The notes: generated by a model not told the origin, from the letters alone. A stretch of 8,254 bases of DNA from Rubrobacter sp. (GCA_016781725.1 JADDPU010000459.1:1-8254), one strand, 5' to 3'. Positions 1 through 6,457 are shown, counted from the stretch's first letter. Numbers and translations are program-made.

Positions 1-530
1 CTAAGTGTTGTAGGAATCTCATCTGCCACGAAAACGAGGCGTACCTTACCGGCCTGCAGGTTCGTTTTCGCCTTCTGCCAGAATTCCTCCTCGTTGGTGT
101 CGAGGCCAACCAAGAAATCGGTGATTACCTGCTGAGGATCCTCGTGTTGCGCTTCGAACTCGGCACGGACGGTCTCGACGGGCCAGTAGACTACGGCGTT
201 TGCCGCGTAATCGAGCATCTGGCCCACGACCTCTCTGCGAATACGCGTATCTCTACTGCGCTTCACCTCTACTATGGTGGGTACCGCATCTTGGTCTAAA
301 AACAGGTGATCTACCGACCATCTATAACCGCCACCTTCCTCAGCAGGTACGCCTCTCTCGCGAGAGATGAGCAGCCATCTGCGAGGTTGGGAGGCGTCCA
401 TCTGATCCCCAGCCAGCAAGTTGGGGTATTGCGCGAGTAACCCTTGAAGTAAATCCTCAGAGTCGTAGGTCTTCTCGGTCATCTCGACCAGTTGTCCGTC
501 GTTCTGGATCAGGTATATCCCTCCGCTCAC
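1..530 (-). CDS. PD-(D/E)XK nuclease-like protein, C-terminus beyond window
   Basis: The reading frame is open from a GTG at 530 to the left edge, giving about 176 residues without a stop, so the C-terminal part is missing. A GGGGGAGG-type ribosome site lies about 9 nt before the GTG, and the first residues (SGGIYLIQNDGQLVEM) fit the short N-terminal strand seen in this kind of protein, which favours this start over the ATG at 482. Residues 74-90 carry the pattern D74-x13-E88-x-K90 (VDHLFLDQD, then TIVEVK), the classic layout of the restriction-endonuclease-like fold. It is followed by a basic helix and RREVVGQMLDYAANAVVYW. Inference: a metal-dependent nuclease or nuclease-derived DNA-binding protein; substrate unknown. 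I recall similar uncharacterised bacterial proteins but cannot name the family. It is the least GC-rich gene of the window by eye and lies next to a recombinase remnant, which suggests horizontal acquisition. Confidence 0.75.
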   Translation of the reverse strand, partial: MSGGIYLIQNDGQLVEMTEKTYDSEDLLQGLLAQYPNLLAGDQMDASQPRRWLLISRERGVPAEEGGGYRWSVDHLFLDQDAVPTIVEVKRSRDTRIRREVVGQMLDYAANAVVYWPVETVRAEFEAQHEDPQQVITDFLVGLDTNEEEFWQKAKTNLQAGKVRLVFVADEIPTTL

Positions 531-792
531 GAAAGCCTGCCTCCCCCGCCCTTTTGTCTACCGGCGACGATAATTGACGTTCTTTCTCGCCGTCCCTGAA
601 GGTCAGCCTGAACAGCAAATCGTTTTTCCGATGATACAGTATCGACGATTGTTCCATGCTGGTCGGCAAGGATGCTTCGGTCTGTGGCCTAGCTCTCACC
701 TCATCACCGACTAGGCTTGACACGGTTGTGGTAGTGTTAGTTTTGTTCGCACCGACTGTCGCAGGATCATTTACTGCCGTGCCGCTTGCCAA

Positions 793-1013
793 CGCCGCTT
801 TCACGATCTACGTCACACTGGGCAACCTGCGCAACGCTCCTGCTGTCGAAGAACGTGAACCCCAAGATCGTCCAGGAGCTTCTCGGTCACACCTCCATCC
901 AGCTCACCTTAGACACCTACTCGCACTACCTGCCGGACATGCAGGAGAAGGCGGTGGACGCCATGCAGAGCGCCCTGAAGACGCCCTTTCGAGACGGGCC
1001 GGAGGCGCAGTAG
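793..1013 (+). pseudogene. Tyrosine recombinase (phage-type integrase), C-terminal remnant
   Basis: This is the last part of a tyrosine recombinase catalytic domain, split over two frames. Bases 799-819 encode FHDLRHT, the box II motif with catalytic Arg and His. From 828 onward a different frame encodes ATLLLSKNVNPKIVQELLGH, then TSIQLTLDTYSHYLPDMQ to a TAG at 1011-1013. That part contains the second-histidine motif LLGH and the nucleophile region DTYSHY. Relative to intact relatives about 8 extra bases lie between the two parts. They can be read as a 9-bp near tandem duplication (CTGGGCAAC/CTGCGCAAC, 818-835) plus loss of one base. Upstream of about 793 no recombinase sequence is visible in any frame, so the N-terminal DNA-binding domain and the first catalytic Arg are gone. 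It should be inactive. An open frame from 786 would give a 75-residue protein, but its first dozen residues are the out-of-frame reading of the FHDLRHT motif, so I do not call it a gene. Confidence 0.8.
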
Positions 1014-1040
1014 GCGGCGGCGAAACGGCACAGAATCCTC

Positions 1041-1062
1041 GGCGCTCCATGCCCCGAGCGCC
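1041..1062 (+). terminator. Candidate hairpin after recombinase remnant
   Basis: A perfect inverted repeat GGCGCTC (1041-1047) / GAGCGCC (1056-1062) with an 8-nt loop, 27 nt past the stop of the recombinase remnant. No T-tract follows on either strand. It could be a U-tract-less terminator of the ancestral integrase gene, or simply a GC-rich inverted repeat. Confidence 0.3.
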
Positions 1063-1270
1063 ATCGTTCAAGCTAAAGCTCAGGGTTGTTGAGGGGACGG
1101 TTAGGTTGAATGATCGCGCGCGAAGCCGACCATACGCCAGCGAGCACCTCTCTTTGCGGGAGTCGGCCGAGCAGACCGGGAGTGCCAATGCGACACTCCG
1201 CCGTCGGCGACACTGCGGTCTCGCCGTCTCCCGCGACGAGCGCGGTTCGGCGGCCGCGAACTTCGACTAG

Positions 1271-1282
1271 AGTACGCGTACT
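1271..1282. promoter_or_regulatory. 12-bp palindrome upstream of MFS gene, possible operator
   Basis: AGTACGCGTACT is a perfect 12-bp palindrome, flanked on each side by CTAG-type sequence. It starts 64 nt before the exporter ATG and lies just upstream of a TTGACA hexamer (1289-1294). Its size and position would suit a dimeric repressor such as a TetR-type regulator, which often control efflux genes. No regulator gene is adjacent, so the role is an inference. Confidence 0.25.
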
Positions 1283-1334
1283 AGCTCATTGACACCAACT
1301 ACGTCGCTAAGGCGCGGGAGGGCCGGAGGACGCG

Positions 1335-2537
1335 ATGGACGCCACCAGCGGTTCCTTACTGAACAACCCCCGCTTCTTGCGGCTCTGGATCGGGCAGGCG
1401 TGCTCGTTCGTCGGGGACGCCGTGTCGATGGTGGCGTTGGTGATCCTGGTGGTACAGCTCACCGGCAGCGCCGCGGCCGTGGGAGGAGTGCTGGTCGCCC
1501 GTCTGCTGCCGACTATCGCGAGCCCGTTGGTCGGCGTCTACGCCGATCGTCTCGACCGGCGGCGCGTGCTGGTCGCAAGCGACCTCGTCAGGGCGATCAT
1601 CGTTCTGGCGATGGTCTTCACCCGGGAACTGGTGGTCCTCCTCGTGCTGGTCTTCCTCATGGGTCTGGCTCGCGCCTTCTTCAACCCCACCATCCGGGCC
1701 GCCTTCCCGGGCGTGGTGGGGGGCGGCGACCTGACGCGGGCCAACGCCTTCGTGAGCGGCACCTTCAGCGTCTCCGTCACCCTCGGTCCGGCGCTGGGAG
1801 GGTTGCTCGTCGCCACCGTCGGCGTCGGCGCGGCCTTCGCGCTCGACGCCGCGACCTTTCTTGTGTCCGCCCTCCTCCTGTCCCGGATACCCATGCCCCG
1901 CCCGGCGTCGGACGACGACGAAGCGGGTTTCGGCAGGGAGTTGAAGGAGGGATTCAAGTTCCTCGCAGGAACGCGCGTCCCCCTGGCGGTCGTCGCCGGT
2001 GCTTTTCTCACGATGCTGACCATCAACCTCACCGTGCCCGCCGAGGTGTTCCTCGCCAAGAGGACCTTCGGGACCGGCGACGCGGGCTACGGGCTGCTCG
2101 TGGCCGTTTGGGGCGGCGGGATGGTCTTGGGCTCGGCGCTCATGGCGGTGTTGGGTGGACGGATCGGCGCGCTGCCTTTCTACTTCGCGAGCATCTTCGT
2201 CGCCGCCGTGGGGCTCGCGGGGACCGGGCTCGCCCCCACGTTCGTCCTGGCGCTCGGCGCGCTTGCGGTGGCCGGAATCGCCAACGGCATTGACGACGTG
2301 GCGGCGAGCACCGTCATCCAGGAGCGGGTTCCCGACGCGTTCTTGGGGCGCGTGTTCTCCCTGAACTTCTTCGGCTTGAGCGCCGGTGAGGTGCTCGCCT
2401 ACCTGGCGGGCGGCGCGCTCGCGGACGCGGCAGGACCCCGTTTCACGTACCTTCTCGCCGCCACTGCCACCGCCGCCGCCGGATTGCTCGTTGTGCTTTT
2501 GGCCGTGACTCGGGTCGCGAACGTCCGAGGGAGATGA
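1335..2537 (+). CDS. MFS efflux transporter, DHA3-like
   Basis: A 400-residue integral membrane protein of about 12 predicted helices, the normal length for the family, starting at ATG 1335 with GGAGG 5 nt upstream. The cytoplasmic loop between helices 2 and 3 carries an MFS motif A variant at residues 67-77 (GVYADRLDRRR). Residues 151-158 (GPALGGLL) fit the motif C region of helix 5, typical of drug/proton antiporters. An acidic central cytoplasmic loop follows at about 190-210 (ASDDDEAGFGRELKEGFKF). Residues 329-342 (QERVPDAFLGRVFS) match the conserved second-half loop of the group that includes macrolide (Mef) and enterobactin (EntS) exporters. Inference: proton-driven export of a drug-like or siderophore-like compound from the cytoplasm; substrate not predictable. 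It stands alone, with a pseudogene upstream and an opposite-strand gene downstream. Confidence 0.9.
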   Translation: MDATSGSLLNNPRFLRLWIGQACSFVGDAVSMVALVILVVQLTGSAAAVGGVLVARLLPTIASPLVGVYADRLDRRRVLVASDLVRAIIVLAMVFTRELVVLLVLVFLMGLARAFFNPTIRAAFPGVVGGGDLTRANAFVSGTFSVSVTLGPALGGLLVATVGVGAAFALDAATFLVSALLLSRIPMPRPASDDDEAGFGRELKEGFKFLAGTRVPLAVVAGAFLTMLTINLTVPAEVFLAKRTFGTGDAGYGLLVAVWGGGMVLGSALMAVLGGRIGALPFYFASIFVAAVGLAGTGLAPTFVLALGALAVAGIANGIDDVAASTVIQERVPDAFLGRVFSLNFFGLSAGEVLAYLAGGALADAAGPRFTYLLAATATAAAGLLVVLLAVTRVANVRGR

Positions 2538-2547
2538 GCACCGTCTT

Positions 2548-2571
2548 GGCGAAACGAGCAAGCTCTTCGCC
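2548..2571 (+). terminator. Candidate hairpin 3' of MFS gene
   Basis: GGCGAA (2548-2553) and GAGC (2556-2559) pair with GCTC (2562-2565) and TTCGCC (2566-2571). This forms a 10-bp stem with a 2-nt AC bulge and a very tight 2-nt loop (a smaller stem with a larger loop is also possible), 10 nt after the exporter stop. There is no T-tract behind it, so intrinsic termination is uncertain. Confidence 0.35.
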
Positions 2572-2691
2572 GCCGCGCGTCGCCCTGTACGCAACCGGGC
2601 ATCCCGAAGGCGCGGCGCGCGGGTAGGTTCATGAGTAAACGACGGTGCGCCTATACCGCAAGCCCGACGGCATACTCTTCCCGCAAACCGA

Positions 2692-2916
2692 TCAACCGCC
2701 TTCGTCGCTCGGATAAGAAGCGGCCCGCGCCGCCTCACCCGCGCGGATGAGGGACGCGACGACGGTCGCCCCCAGGTTCCTCCACTCCCGGTAGGCGTCG
2801 ACGCAGACCTGGGGCTCCGGCGACCCCTCCAGCAGGGTCAGGGCCTCTTCGTCGCTCTCGGGGGCCACACGCCACTCGAAGTCCCCAAGCACCGGGTTGT
2901 ACCACCGTATCCGCAT
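2692..2916 (-). CDS. Small conserved-looking protein of unknown function
   Basis: A 74-residue soluble protein starting MRIRWYNPVLGDFEWRV and ending SYPSDEGG. I chose the ATG at 2916 because AGAGG (2923-2927) stands 6 nt before it; the same frame also has an ATG at 2922 and a TTG at 2934. There is no signal peptide or membrane segment. The first third looks like beta strands rich in Trp and aromatics, the middle is acidic (ESDEEALTLLEGSPEP), and the C-terminal half is predicted helical (VDAYREWRNLGATVVASLIRAGEAARAAS). I do not recognise the family. It lies 92 nt downstream of the HD-GYP-like gene on the same strand and could be read from the same transcript. Coding is supported by the ribosome site and a protein-like composition, against arginine/proline-rich alternatives in the other frames. 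Confidence 0.6.
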   Translation of the reverse strand: MRIRWYNPVLGDFEWRVAPESDEEALTLLEGSPEPQVCVDAYREWRNLGATVVASLIRAGEAARAASYPSDEGG

Positions 2917-3008
2917 CGGCATCCTCTTTGCCAAACGCCACGACTCTGCATCATAGCGCGGAACCGTTCGTGTAACTTGAGTGCCGTGCGGAACAGGCCG
3001 GGCTCTTG

Positions 3009-4442
3009 TTAGTGGGTCTCGGTAGTCCCCGTTTGCGGCGGGGCGATTGCTCCGTCCGGAGAACGATCGCGTCCCGGTGAGCCGGTCGCCGTCGGCAAGC
3101 CAAAGCGATCGTCGGAGGCGGAGGCGTAGTTCTCGTCGTTCGCGTCGAGGACCCTCAAAAACGTCCTAACGACGTCTCGGTCGAGCCCTTTCCCGGCCAG
3201 ATCCACCAACCCGCGTCGCGCCTCGTGCTGCGGCAAGCCCGGGCTGTGCGGGCCGTCGAGAATGAGGGAGGCGTAGAGCGAGACGGCGGCGAGAATCTTG
3301 GCTTCCAGGGGTATCCACTTGCCTCTGAGCCTGTCTGGGTAGCCGGTACCGTCTTCCCTCTCGTGGTGCCACCTCACCCACCGGGCGGCCTCCTCGAACC
3401 CCGGGACGCAGGAGAACATGCGTTCGCCCCAAACCGGATGCTGCTCCAGGTGCATCTGCGCGACGGAGTTGCGCTTCTTCGGCGGCGTCAAGAGCACCTC
3501 GTCCGGCACGCTGACGAGGCCGACGTCCTGCAACAGGGCCGCGACCCTCAGTTTGTCTACCCTGGCGCTCTCCAGACCGAAGTCTTTCGCGACGTCGGCG
3601 GCGTAGAGCGCCGAAGCGGCCGCGTGGCGGGCGGTGTAGCCGTCTTTGCGCTGTATGCCTTCCACCAGGTGGCTGGCGAAGGTCAAAGGAGAAGAGAGCG
3701 CGCCCGAGTTCTCCGCCTTGAGCAGTTCGACCTCTGCGTCGAGGGCTTCTATCTCCCGCCTGCTCTGGCGGAGGTGGTAGAGGGAGGCCAGGGCTCCGGC
3801 GGCTCCGCAAAGGAGGACGAGCGCGGCCGCCGGACTGAACGCCACCATCGCGTATGCAGCCCCCAAAGCCGTGAGGACCGACGCGGCGTTCGAGGGGAGG
3901 GGCGTCACATGAACTTCCCTCAACAGCTCCACTACCGGGGTGCCGTACTTTATGCGCAGCAAGGTGGAGTTGATCAGGGCGTCCAGCGCGTAGTAGGTGA
4001 CGCCGGAAGCCACCGTCCCGTACACCAGAGAAGAGTCGAAACGCGCGGACCAAAGCAGCGGCTCCGCAAACAGATGGAACACGTAGCCCGCGGCCAGGAG
4101 TATGGTTGCGTGGGTGGCGGCACTGAAAGCCACGCGCAAGGGTTCGCGGTAGAGCACCGACGGCAGGGCGACCGCCAGCGCCCAGACCGGACCCAAGAAC
4201 ACGAGCGCGACAAGGACGGCCACGTCCACCACCTCGAACGTGGTTCTACCGAATTGCAAGGGCATACGCCGACAAACGGCGCACACCATCGCGAGCACAC
4301 CGCTGGCCACGAGCGCGACCCAGCCGAACGGGACGTGCATCACGTACAACCACCAGGCCAAAGCCGCCAGCGCCACGGCGCATAGCCCGTAGATGTATGC
4401 CTTCGTCACCCTGGCGCGCAGAGAGCCGTCTCCTTCCACCAC
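3009..4442 (-). CDS. Membrane protein with degenerate HD-GYP domain
   Basis: 477 residues. Residues about 15-220 form a hydrophobic sensor-like region of roughly seven helices. A short coiled-coil linker follows at about 224-245 (RQSRREIEALDAEVELLKAE), then an HD-GYP-like domain at about 255-435 and a Pro/Thr-rich tail at 440-477. Intact HD-GYP enzymes are cytoplasmic phosphodiesterases for cyclic di-GMP or related dinucleotides. The GYP segment is well kept (HHEREDGTGYPDRLRGKWIP, 359-378), as are H273 and H335. However, the HD signature usually read as LLHDIGK is LLQDVGL here (Q305, D306, L309), and the usual VaDvyDAL segment is VSLYASL (S388, A391). Inference: metal binding and catalysis are probably lost or changed, leaving a receptor or scaffold. 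The GTG at 4442 has no good ribosome site, and a GTG at codon 2 or another at codon 12 are alternatives. A promoter candidate lies just upstream (4468-4496). The small gene downstream may be co-transcribed. Confidence 0.85.
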   Translation of the reverse strand: MVEGDGSLRARVTKAYIYGLCAVALAALAWWLYVMHVPFGWVALVASGVLAMVCAVCRRMPLQFGRTTFEVVDVAVLVALVFLGPVWALAVALPSVLYREPLRVAFSAATHATILLAAGYVFHLFAEPLLWSARFDSSLVYGTVASGVTYYALDALINSTLLRIKYGTPVVELLREVHVTPLPSNAASVLTALGAAYAMVAFSPAAALVLLCGAAGALASLYHLRQSRREIEALDAEVELLKAENSGALSSPLTFASHLVEGIQRKDGYTARHAAASALYAADVAKDFGLESARVDKLRVAALLQDVGLVSVPDEVLLTPPKKRNSVAQMHLEQHPVWGERMFSCVPGFEEAARWVRWHHEREDGTGYPDRLRGKWIPLEAKILAAVSLYASLILDGPHSPGLPQHEARRGLVDLAGKGLDRDVVRTFLRVLDANDENYASASDDRFGLPTATGSPGRDRSPDGAIAPPQTGTTETH

Positions 4443-4467
4443 CCTATAAACCGTGCCAATAGGACGG

Positions 4468-4496
4468 ATTGTAGAGCAGCGCGCAGCCCCTGTACA
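4468..4496 (-). promoter_or_regulatory. Candidate sigma-70-type promoter of HD-GYP-like gene
   Basis: On the minus strand TGTACA (4496-4491) is separated by exactly 17 bp from TACAAT (4473-4468). That is 4/6 and 5/6 matches to TTGACA and TATAAT. Transcription would begin near 4461, leaving a leader of about 20 nt before the GTG at 4442, in keeping with the weak ribosome site there. Confidence 0.4.
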
Positions 4497-4990
4497 GAGA
4501 TCGGACGGCTATTCGATATGACCGAGGATAGACTGATTTACTACCAGCTGTTAGCCTTGGCCCACATTCGCGCTCACCTCCCCCCAAATCCTCGCTGCTA
4601 ACCTTACTAGTAAAGTAAAGCACCAAAACGGCCGCCTGCGAAGACCCAATTACGCCGGTTGGCACGCTTTTGAAGTAACGAGACTTCCAGACACTTCGAC
4701 AAGATCGATTGCTACGTCCCGAGCCGATCGAGTGCCAGCGCCCTCAGGGCTTCGCCAGCGACGCCAACCAGCCCCTACAACGGCTTCGAGCGGGCGTGGT
4801 GATTCCATCTACCACCGAAACGAAACAGACGCCTTTTCGCGGGGCTCGGCCCAGAAGGGCCGGAGGGCGTTGTGCATACCCATCCACCGCCCCCACATGT
4901 TGTGCCGCCTTATACGCGTCGCGATGTCGTGGAGAGTCTCCTACGCCCGGCTCGGCCCGAGGCTATGCGGGATGGTGTATACGGACTTTT

Positions 4991-5022
4991 GGAACGCCCT
5001 TGTGCGAGCTTGGGTGAATAGC
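4991..5022 (+). repeat. Intergenic element copy A
   Basis: GGAAC at 4991-4995 and, 16 nt on, GGGTGAATAGC (5012-5022), preceded by GCGAGCTT. It matches the core of three further copies in this window. No strong hairpin of its own is seen; only a distant CCCGAG (4956-4961) could pair with CTTGGG (5009-5014). It lies 19 nt beyond the 3' end of the minus-strand Nudix gene. Confidence 0.35.
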
Positions 5023-5040
5023 GCAACCCTACGCGGCCCT

Positions 5041-5541
5041 TCAGGCTCCAAGGCTCTCGGTTAGCCCTTCGCGCGAAACCTCGTAGGGGTAGGTTCTGTA
5101 CGCCCGGTAACGAACCTCCGGTACCCCGGCCAAGGCATCTTCCAGCTTGGCGCTCTGTTGCGGTGCCCGCACCATCCGCCGTGCCTCGTCTACCTCGAAC
5201 CAGCCCGCCTCCGTGCACTCGTCCCCCGCGCATGGTTCCTCGCCAGACCACTCGCAATAGAAGGCGAAGTTGACCTGCCCGGCCAACCCCCGTTCCGGTC
5301 TGCCCAGGTTAGAGTAGACTCCCACTAGCCTCACCGCTTCGACCTCCACGCCGCTTTCCTCGCGGATCTCCCGCTTGAGCGCCTCGATGAGGTCTTCGCC
5401 AAGCTCAACCTGTCCCCCGGGAGGTTCCCAACCGCGTCGGTCCCCTTTGACCAGCAGGACGCGACCGCGCGGGTCGGTGACCACGCCCGAGACGGCCACG
5501 ATGTGACGAGGGTACGTGTCTTGAAGCGGTTCCTCCACCAT
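5041..5541 (-). CDS. Nudix hydrolase
   Basis: A 166-residue cytoplasmic protein with a perfect Nudix box GX5EX7REUXEEXGU at residues 43-65 (G43, E49, R57-E58, E61-E62, G64), which binds the divalent metal and the pyrophosphate of the substrate. The strand before it (HIVAVSGVVTDPRGRVLLVK, 13-32) and the WEPPGG turn are typical of MutT-like members. The family hydrolyses nucleoside diphosphates linked to another moiety; the exact substrate (oxidised or normal NTP, sugar nucleotide, cofactor) cannot be told from the sequence. The C-terminal third (YRAYRTYPYEVSREGL) is not diagnostic. The ATG at 5541 has no clear ribosome site (GGGTCCCC precedes it), so it may be weakly translated or nearly leaderless. 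The gene is divergent from the deaminase, which suggests a shared control region at 5542-5692. Confidence 0.9.
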   Translation of the reverse strand: MVEEPLQDTYPRHIVAVSGVVTDPRGRVLLVKGDRRGWEPPGGQVELGEDLIEALKREIREESGVEVEAVRLVGVYSNLGRPERGLAGQVNFAFYCEWSGEEPCAGDECTEAGWFEVDEARRMVRAPQQSAKLEDALAGVPEVRYRAYRTYPYEVSREGLTESLGA

Positions 5542-5692
5542 GGGGACCCATCTTACCCCGTCCGCAAAGCTGGAGGTCGCTGGACTTCCGAGACCCCTAC
5601 TCGCGAAGTTAACGGCGTGCCGCTTTCACGCGGTCTGGCGGATAGGGCCTTGCTGGATGCGCCGGGTTCGGGTGGATGGCATCATCCCAGCC

Positions 5693-6337
5693 ATGTGGGA
5701 GGAGTTCTCGGAGCCATGGCGCGGGTGCGTGGAGGAGGCGTGGGAGGCGTACCGCGCGGGCTCCCTGCCCATCGGCGCGGTGGTGGCAGATGCCGACGGC
5801 AACGTCCTGTCTCGGGGGCGCAACCGCATCCACGAGCGCTCCGGCCCGCCCGGTGCCGTCTTCGGCCACAAGCTAGCCCACGCCGAGCTGAACGCCCTCC
5901 TCTCCTTCGACCACCGCGAGAACGATCCCCGCGATTGCGTCCTCTACACCACCACCGAACCGTGCCCGTTGTGCGCAGGGGCGGTGCGCATAAGCGACCT
6001 GGGCAAGTTGCGCTTCGCTGCCAGGGAGCCCTGGGGGGGATCTGCGGCCATGTTCGAGACGGTGCCGTACCTGAAGAGGAAGAACGTCCGCGTGGTAGGC
6101 CCGCAGGACGGGCGGCTGGAGGTGGTCCTGGCCGCCCTGCAGGTGGAGCGCTTCCTGCGCCTGGAGCCCGCCGTACTGCAATCCTTCTTGCAACTTTACG
6201 CGGAGGTGATGCCGGAGGCGACCGCGGCGGGGCAAAGACTCTACCGCTCGGGGGTGTTGCGGACCATGAGCGACGAGCAAGCCCCGGCATGCGAGGTGCT
6301 GCAGAGGGTAAGCAAGGAGATTGCATCGGCCGCATGA
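5693..6337 (+). CDS. CDA-fold nucleoside/tRNA deaminase family protein
   Basis: 214 residues from the ATG at 5693. The zinc-dependent cytidine/deoxycytidylate deaminase signature is complete: H63-A64-E65 (LAHAELNALL), giving the zinc ligand and proton shuttle, and P90-C91-P92-L93-C94 (TTEPCPLCAG) with the two zinc cysteines. The segment PIGAVVADADGNVLSRGRNR (26-45) is the usual substrate-side strand pair of TadA and guanine-deaminase relatives. Reaction by family: hydrolytic removal of an amino group from a nucleobase, nucleoside or tRNA base, with release of ammonia. Residues from about 140 on form an extra, mostly helical C-terminal region not present in standard TadA. The frame is open upstream to 5540, with alternative starts at ATG 5657 and GTG 5672. 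I prefer 5693 because WEEFSEPWRGCVEEAWEAY is the normal first helix and the earlier residues look non-coding. No ribosome site precedes 5693, so the start is uncertain. Confidence 0.87.
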   Translation: MWEEFSEPWRGCVEEAWEAYRAGSLPIGAVVADADGNVLSRGRNRIHERSGPPGAVFGHKLAHAELNALLSFDHRENDPRDCVLYTTTEPCPLCAGAVRISDLGKLRFAAREPWGGSAAMFETVPYLKRKNVRVVGPQDGRLEVVLAALQVERFLRLEPAVLQSFLQLYAEVMPEATAAGQRLYRSGVLRTMSDEQAPACEVLQRVSKEIASAA

Positions 6338-6352
6338 ACGCCCTGCAAGACG

Positions 6353-6399
6353 CCGAACCTCGGAGAACACCCCTTCTCCTACGAGCTTCGGTGAATAAG
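6353..6399 (+). repeat. Intergenic element copy B, two-tier hairpin
   Basis: CCGAA (6353-6357) and CTCG (6359-6362) pair with CGAG (6382-6385) and TTCGG (6387-6391) around a C/C mismatch. Inside, GAGAA (6363-6367) pairs with TTCTC (6374-6378) over a 6-nt loop, with a 3-nt bulge CTA. The element core CTTCGGTGAATAAG (6386-6399) overlaps the right arm. It begins 15 nt after the deaminase stop and ends 58 nt before the methyltransferase ATG. It could end the deaminase transcript, although no T-tract follows, or be part of the methyltransferase leader. Confidence 0.5.
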
Positions 6400-6457
6400 G
6401 CTTCGGTACGTCCATGGTCGCGTATGATGTTCGGAAGAAGGAGAACGGCGAGGCGGG

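Larger units (their letters stand above)
1014..1334. other. Intergenic stretch without a convincing gene
   Basis: About 320 bases between the recombinase remnant and the MFS exporter. Open frames cross it in several phases, but none has recognisable protein motifs or a credible start. It contains a 7-bp hairpin at 1041-1062, a 12-bp palindrome at 1271-1282, and an isolated TTGACA at 1289-1294 that has no well-placed -10 partner. The exporter ribosome site GGAGG is at 1325-1329. Confidence 0.6.
4443..5040. other. About 600-bp region without a supported gene
   Basis: This lies between the HD-GYP-like gene start and the Nudix gene end. Two overlapping plus-strand frames (4709-5017 and 4732-5064) are open but are rich in Arg/Pro/Ser, share the same DNA in different phases, lack good ribosome sites and contain no motif. 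A degraded gene cannot be excluded. Other structures seen are the promoter candidate at 4468-4496, a strong minus-strand ribosome site with an 8-codon ORF (4541-4585), an AT-rich palindrome TTACTAGTAA (4604-4613), a hairpin CGGCCC-AGAA-GGGCCG (4847-4862) and a copy of the intergenic element (4991-5022). Confidence 0.55.

Noticed and set aside
633..643. Small palindrome GATAC-A-GTATC upstream of the nuclease-like gene
   Set aside because: Only 5-bp arms and no extension; expected by chance at this length.
717..722. TTGACA hexamer as a promoter -35
   Set aside because: No acceptable -10 at 16-18 bp; the same holds for the TTGACA at 1289-1294, so neither is called a promoter.
457..804. 115-codon minus-strand open frame upstream of the nuclease-like gene
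   Set aside because: It overlaps the well-supported nuclease-like start in another frame, has no recognisable motif, and its end falls inside that gene.
656..1270. 204-codon plus-strand open frame across the recombinase remnant
   Set aside because: It reads the recombinase part in the wrong frame and becomes Arg/Ala/Ser-rich beyond it; no ribosome site or motif.
1356..2738. Long minus-strand open frame of 460 codons opposite the MFS gene
   Set aside because: Rich in Arg, Gly, Glu and His with no domain; it is the antisense shadow of a GC-rich membrane-protein gene that has clear family motifs on the plus strand.
4709..5064. Two overlapping plus-strand open frames in the 600-bp gap
   Set aside because: Arg/Pro/Ser-rich, in competing phases, no ribosome sites and no motifs; possible gene decay but not supportable as genes.
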